From positions 1 to 16,700 of the forward strand of contig JAJYPA010000131.1 of NCBI GenBank assembly GCA_021795795.1: a stretch of 16,700 bases of DNA, given 5' to 3'. This stretch comes from Pseudomonadota bacterium. GTDB taxonomy: Bacteria > Pseudomonadota > Gammaproteobacteria > Halothiobacillales > Halothiobacillaceae. Made by a program: the position numbers and the translations under genes. Shown here piece after piece: positions 15,080-16,700 of this stretch. The notes under the pieces were generated by a model. It was not told where the DNA came from and made no database searches. It was given only the letters and a program-made list of their open reading frames with translations. Numbering within the stretch: the first letter of the stretch is position 1; each line of letters begins with the position of its first letter.

Positions 15080-15589
15080 ATGAAATCATCTTTGAATAAG
15101 CAACTGTCCGCTGTTGGTTTGAGTCTGGCGGTGGGGGTGTTTGCATCAACCAGTATGGCCGCTGATGATCCATCGGCGATCAACATCAAGCGTTTGTCAA
15201 TGGAGATGGCCTTGAAGGCTGCCGAGGGCGCTATTCATGAGTGTCGCGCCAAGGGTATACAGATCGGTGTGACGGTCATGGATCGCAGCGGCAACCCTCA
15301 GGTCGTCTTGCGTGATGTGCTTGCCCCCGATCTCACTCTGACGATTTCTCGTATGAAAGCGTACACAGCTATTTCTTTCACATCCGCCACTTCCGCTCTG
15401 GGTGATCGTGGCGATGGCGCACTTGGGCGTGTTCCAGGGCTGTTCTTCGGCGCGGGTGGAGTGCCAATCGAGGCTGGTGGTCAAGTTTACGGGTCAATCG
15501 GGGTGTCTGGCGCCCCTTCAGGCAAAACGGATGAAGAATGCGCGCGCGCCGGCGCCAAAGTAGTTGAGTCTGAGCTTGAATTGATGTAA
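15080..15589 (+). CDS. Secreted GlcG/HbpS family protein (DUF336)
   Basis: The GlcG/HbpS family is widespread. HbpS of Streptomyces binds haem outside the cell, whereas GlcG is encoded with glycolate genes and has no assigned reaction. The 169-residue product has a clear Sec signal peptide, with a basic start, a hydrophobic core and a likely cut after SMA (about residue 27). The domain starts at about residue 37 (LSMEMALKAAEGAIHECRAKGI). It continues with IGVTVMDRSGNPQVVLRD, and closes with the signature GGVPIEAGGQVYGSIGVSGA (126-145) and DEECARAG. A good GAGGAG lies eight bases or so before the ATG. It is a single gene between a long regulatory region and the tRNA operon. The Fur-box-like site upstream favours an iron or haem link, which is inference. 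No terminator with a T-run was found after it. Confidence 0.88.
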   Translation: MKSSLNKQLSAVGLSLAVGVFASTSMAADDPSAINIKRLSMEMALKAAEGAIHECRAKGIQIGVTVMDRSGNPQVVLRDVLAPDLTLTISRMKAYTAISFTSATSALGDRGDGALGRVPGLFFGAGGVPIEAGGQVYGSIGVSGAPSGKTDEECARAGAKVVESELELM

Positions 15590-15635
15590 GCCGCAACAGA
15601 ATGAGGCTTGGCGGTAAAAAAGATGATTTTTGGCC

Positions 15636-15664
15636 TTGACGACACCCACCTTCATCTTTAATAT
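15636..15664 (+). promoter_or_regulatory. Strong sigma-70 promoter of the tRNA operon
   Basis: TTGACG (15636-15641) and TAATAT (15659-15664) are spaced by exactly 17 bases. The following GCCGCTCC is a GC-rich discriminator, typical of stable-RNA promoters under stringent control. Transcription would start near 15671, some 18 bases ahead of tRNA-Asn. Confidence 0.8.
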
Positions 15665-15688
15665 GCCGCTCCACGTTGCAAGACGTAT

Positions 15689-15764
15689 TCCCTGATAGCT
15701 CAGTTGGTAGAGCAAATGACTGTTAATCATTGGGTCGCAGGTTCGAGTCCTGCTCAGGGAGCCA
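15689..15764 (+). tRNA. tRNA-Asn (GTT)
   Basis: Acceptor arms TCCCTGA (15689-15695) and TCAGGGA close a full cloverleaf. The anticodon stem AATGA/TCATT surrounds loop CTGTTAA with anticodon GTT at 15722-15724. The T-loop GTTCGAGTC is present. CCA is encoded (15762-15764). It is first in the operon and separated from tRNA-Arg by one base. Confidence 0.97.
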
Positions 15765-15765
15765 A

Positions 15766-15842
15766 GCGCCCGTAGCTCAGTTGGATAGAGTATCTGGCTA
15801 CGAACCAGAGGGTCGGAGGTTCGAATCCTTCCGGGCGCACCA
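15766..15842 (+). tRNA. tRNA-Arg (ACG)
   Basis: Acceptor arms GCGCCCG and CGGGCGC pair fully. The stem TCTGG/CCAGA holds loop CTACGAA with anticodon ACG at 15800-15802, expected to be deaminated to ICG by TadA. The T-loop is GTTCGAATC and CCA is encoded (15840-15842). One base separates it from the first tRNA-Glu, so processing must release the ends from a tight precursor. Confidence 0.97.
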
Positions 15843-15843
15843 T

Positions 15844-15919
15844 GTCCCCATCGTCTAGAGGCCTAGGACATCGCCCTTTCACGGCGGTAACCGGGGTTCG
15901 AATCCCCGTGGGGACGCCA
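15844..15919 (+). tRNA. tRNA-Glu (TTC), copy 1
   Basis: Acceptor arms GTCCCCA and TGGGGAC pair with one A/T closing pair. The anticodon loop CTTTCAC has TTC at 15878-15880. The D-arm contains ATCGTCTAGAGGCCTAGGAC, typical of bacterial tRNA-Glu, and CCA is encoded. An identical second copy lies 130 bases downstream. Confidence 0.97.
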
Positions 15920-15929
15920 ATTCCTGCTT

Positions 15930-15954
15930 TTCGTTTCATGCCTCACGAAACGGA
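15930..15954 (+). repeat. Hairpin between the two tRNA-Glu genes
   Basis: CGTTTC (15932-15937) and GAAACG (15947-15952) pair perfectly around a 9-base loop; a G-U and an A-U pair could lengthen the stem by two. It lies in the 54-base spacer and may be a processing signal. The U-rich bases after it are discontinuous, so it is not a clear terminator. Confidence 0.4.
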
Positions 15955-15973
15955 GGGCTATTTTCCTGTTTTT

Positions 15974-16049
15974 GTCCCCATCGTCTAGAGGCCTAGGACA
16001 TCGCCCTTTCACGGCGGTAACCGGGGTTCGAATCCCCGTGGGGACGCCA
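15974..16049 (+). tRNA. tRNA-Glu (TTC), copy 2
   Basis: This gene is identical base for base to the first tRNA-Glu, with anticodon TTC at 16008-16010 and encoded CCA. The identity extends one base upstream and three bases downstream, to 80 bases in all. It is the last gene of the operon, 24 bases before the terminator hairpin. Confidence 0.97.
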
Positions 16050-16073
16050 ATTACTTTCAGATATTGATGATTG

Positions 16074-16102
16074 AACACCCTCCTTCCGGTTGGTGTTTTT
16101 TT
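16074..16102 (+). terminator. Rho-independent terminator of the tRNA operon
   Basis: AACACC (16074-16079) pairs with GGTGTT (16092-16097) over a 12-base loop, running directly into seven T bases (16096-16102). It is oriented for the tRNA operon. The minus-strand reading has no T-run, so it does not serve the converging GGDEF gene. Confidence 0.75.
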
Positions 16103-16122
16103 ATATATATAAGCTTGCGCTC

Positions 16123-16575
16123 TTATATGTGAGATTCGACACGATTCCTGCCCAGGCGCTTAGCCAGATAGACGGCTTTATCCGCTACGGCGATCAACTC
16201 GATCAACTGGCTCGCCTCTTTCGGGTAGTGGGCGATGCCAATACTCGCGGTGACACACTCGCCTTTAAGACCAGGTAGCCATTCCCTGTTCACAAATGCT
16301 TGCCGAATCTTCTCGGCCCTTTCTCTTGCTTCTGCCAGAGAGGTTCCAAGCAAAGCAGCAAGAAATTCTTCTCCGCCCCAGCGAAAAGCCACCGCATCCT
16401 CAGGGAGGGACTTGAGTATGAGAGAACCTGCGATGCGAAGCACCTCATCACCTTCGAGGTGCCCATACAGGTCATTGATTCGTTTGAAAAAGTCCAAGTC
16501 AATAACAAGCAAGGACAATTCGACTTTGGCATTGGATTGCTGCTTTACCGTTTTGTTGAATGTCTCAAGCAATGA
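16123..16575 (-). pseudogene. GGDEF-domain diguanylate cyclase gene, 5'-truncated by an IS256-family element
   Basis: The remaining 149 codons are nearly a whole GGDEF domain: LLVIDLDFFKRINDLYGH, the active-site GGEEF (residues 66-70 of the fragment), TASIGIAHYP, and the closing AVYLAKRLGRNRV. The domain normally opens with a D-LTGL-NRR stretch about ten residues earlier. Here the frame passes from LLETFNK back into CTPS-type codons that are the IS end, and reaches a stop at 16612-16614. The sensor domain, the opening of GGDEF and the native start are all missing; only a TTG at 16570-16572 is left. The inhibitory RxxD site is absent (PEDA at that position). The catalytic signature is intact, so the loss came from insertion rather than slow decay. 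A product from an internal or IS-supplied start cannot be excluded but would probably not fold normally. Confidence 0.8.
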
Positions 16576-16700
16576 GGGTGTACAAATAACTGTGTAACTG
16601 GTTATCTGCGACTAACGAGAAGGAGGAGAACCAATGACCATTACCCAGAAGAAGACCGATGCCCTGCTCGACGAGCTTCTGAAAGGCTGCCGCACGCCGC
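16574..16700 (+). mobile_element. Left end of an IS256-family insertion sequence (runs off window)
   Basis: The sequence from about 16574, GAGGGTGTACAAATAACTGT, followed by GTAA, resembles the terminal inverted repeats of IS256-family elements, which commonly carry a CTGTGTAA-type motif. About 60 bases later comes a transposase start behind AGGAGG. The outer boundary is inferred from where homology to the GGDEF gene stops, so it is good to a few bases. The right end and target-site duplication lie outside the window. Confidence 0.75.
16634..16700 (+). CDS. IS256-family (mutator-type) transposase, N-terminal 22 codons
   Basis: The visible N-terminus, MTITQKKTDALLDELLKGCR, fits the opening of IS256-family transposases, where a DxLLDELLK-type stretch precedes the LLGENGLLKQL region. 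The DDE catalytic residues lie beyond the window. The start is well supported by GAAGGAGGAGAACC directly upstream. The call rests on a short segment together with the inverted-repeat-like end and the cut GGDEF gene, so it is good but not final. Confidence 0.75.
   Translation, partial: MTITQKKTDALLDELLKGCRTP

Larger units (their letters stand above)
15843..16052 (+). repeat. 80-bp exact direct repeat (tRNA-Glu duplication)
   Basis: Positions 15843-15922 and 15973-16052 are identical. The spacer between them is 50 bases and unrelated. This indicates tandem gene duplication kept uniform by gene conversion or of recent origin. Confidence 0.9.

Noticed and set aside
15754..16078. Two minus-strand open frames that share a repeated peptide beginning GVPTGIRTPV
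   Set aside because: They are the antisense of the two tRNA-Glu genes and flanking tRNA sequence. This is a well-known false protein in automatic annotation.
7714..16572. A single c-di-GMP gene cluster linking the cyclase, pilZ and the second GGDEF gene
   Set aside because: They are separated by unrelated operons on different strands, and this PilZ subgroup lacks the c-di-GMP binding arginines.
15689..16700. Possible genomic island integrated at the tRNA cluster
   Set aside because: All four tRNAs are intact, with no integrase and no attachment-site repeat apart from the tRNA-Glu duplication. The only mobile DNA seen is the IS end, which sits in a protein gene.
1..16700. CRISPR array, toxin-antitoxin pair, phage genes or a defence system
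   Set aside because: No regularly spaced repeats, no small overlapping gene pairs of those types and no marker domains were seen on either strand.

Overview
The window looks like a chromosomal stretch of a gammaproteobacterium. The order accD-folC-dedD-cvpA-purF is the classic gammaproteobacterial block. IlvD is of the E. coli type, and TruD, GrxD and pilus-type PilZ also read as gammaproteobacterial. The exact genus cannot be told from sequence alone. A Tat-exported DsrE-like protein would fit a sulfur-metabolising lineage, but that is a weak inference.

Layout. (1) Positions 1-5443, + strand: the end of accD, folC, a dedD-type SPOR gene, cvpA, purF, and a secreted L,D-transpeptidase gene that overlaps the purF stop. 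This links fatty-acid, folate and purine synthesis with division and cell-wall proteins. (2) 5444-7424, +: a leader with a 12-bp stem-loop, then ilvD behind a strong ribosome binding site. (3) 7425-9791, +: a 289-bp AT-rich gap with a hairpin, a three-copy 7-mer repeat and short palindromes, then a diguanylate cyclase (degenerate receiver, true receiver, GGDEF) and the monothiol glutaredoxin grxD. (4) 14031-9782, - strand: an apparent operon of a membrane glycosyltransferase, a Tat-exported DsrE-like protein, pyrC and truD. It meets grxD tail to tail with overlapping stops. (5) 14597-14256, -: a stand-alone pilZ. (6) 14598-15079: a 482-bp gap with a pilZ promoter candidate, palindromes and a Fur-box-like site. 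(7) 15080-15589, +: a secreted GlcG/HbpS-family protein. (8) 15636-16102, +: a tRNA operon (Asn, Arg, Glu, Glu) with a near-consensus promoter and a terminator. (9) 16123-16700: a GGDEF gene on the - strand, cut at its 5' end by the left end of an IS256-family element whose transposase runs off the window.

Most of the window is core metabolism. Three c-di-GMP-type genes (a full cyclase, pilZ and the broken GGDEF gene) lie within 9 kb but do not form one cluster. I found no CRISPR array, phage module, toxin-antitoxin pair or obvious new multi-gene system. The items most worth a second look are the IS-disrupted GGDEF gene, the Fur-box-like palindrome ahead of the GlcG/HbpS gene, the purF/L,D-transpeptidase overlap and the structured ilvD leader.
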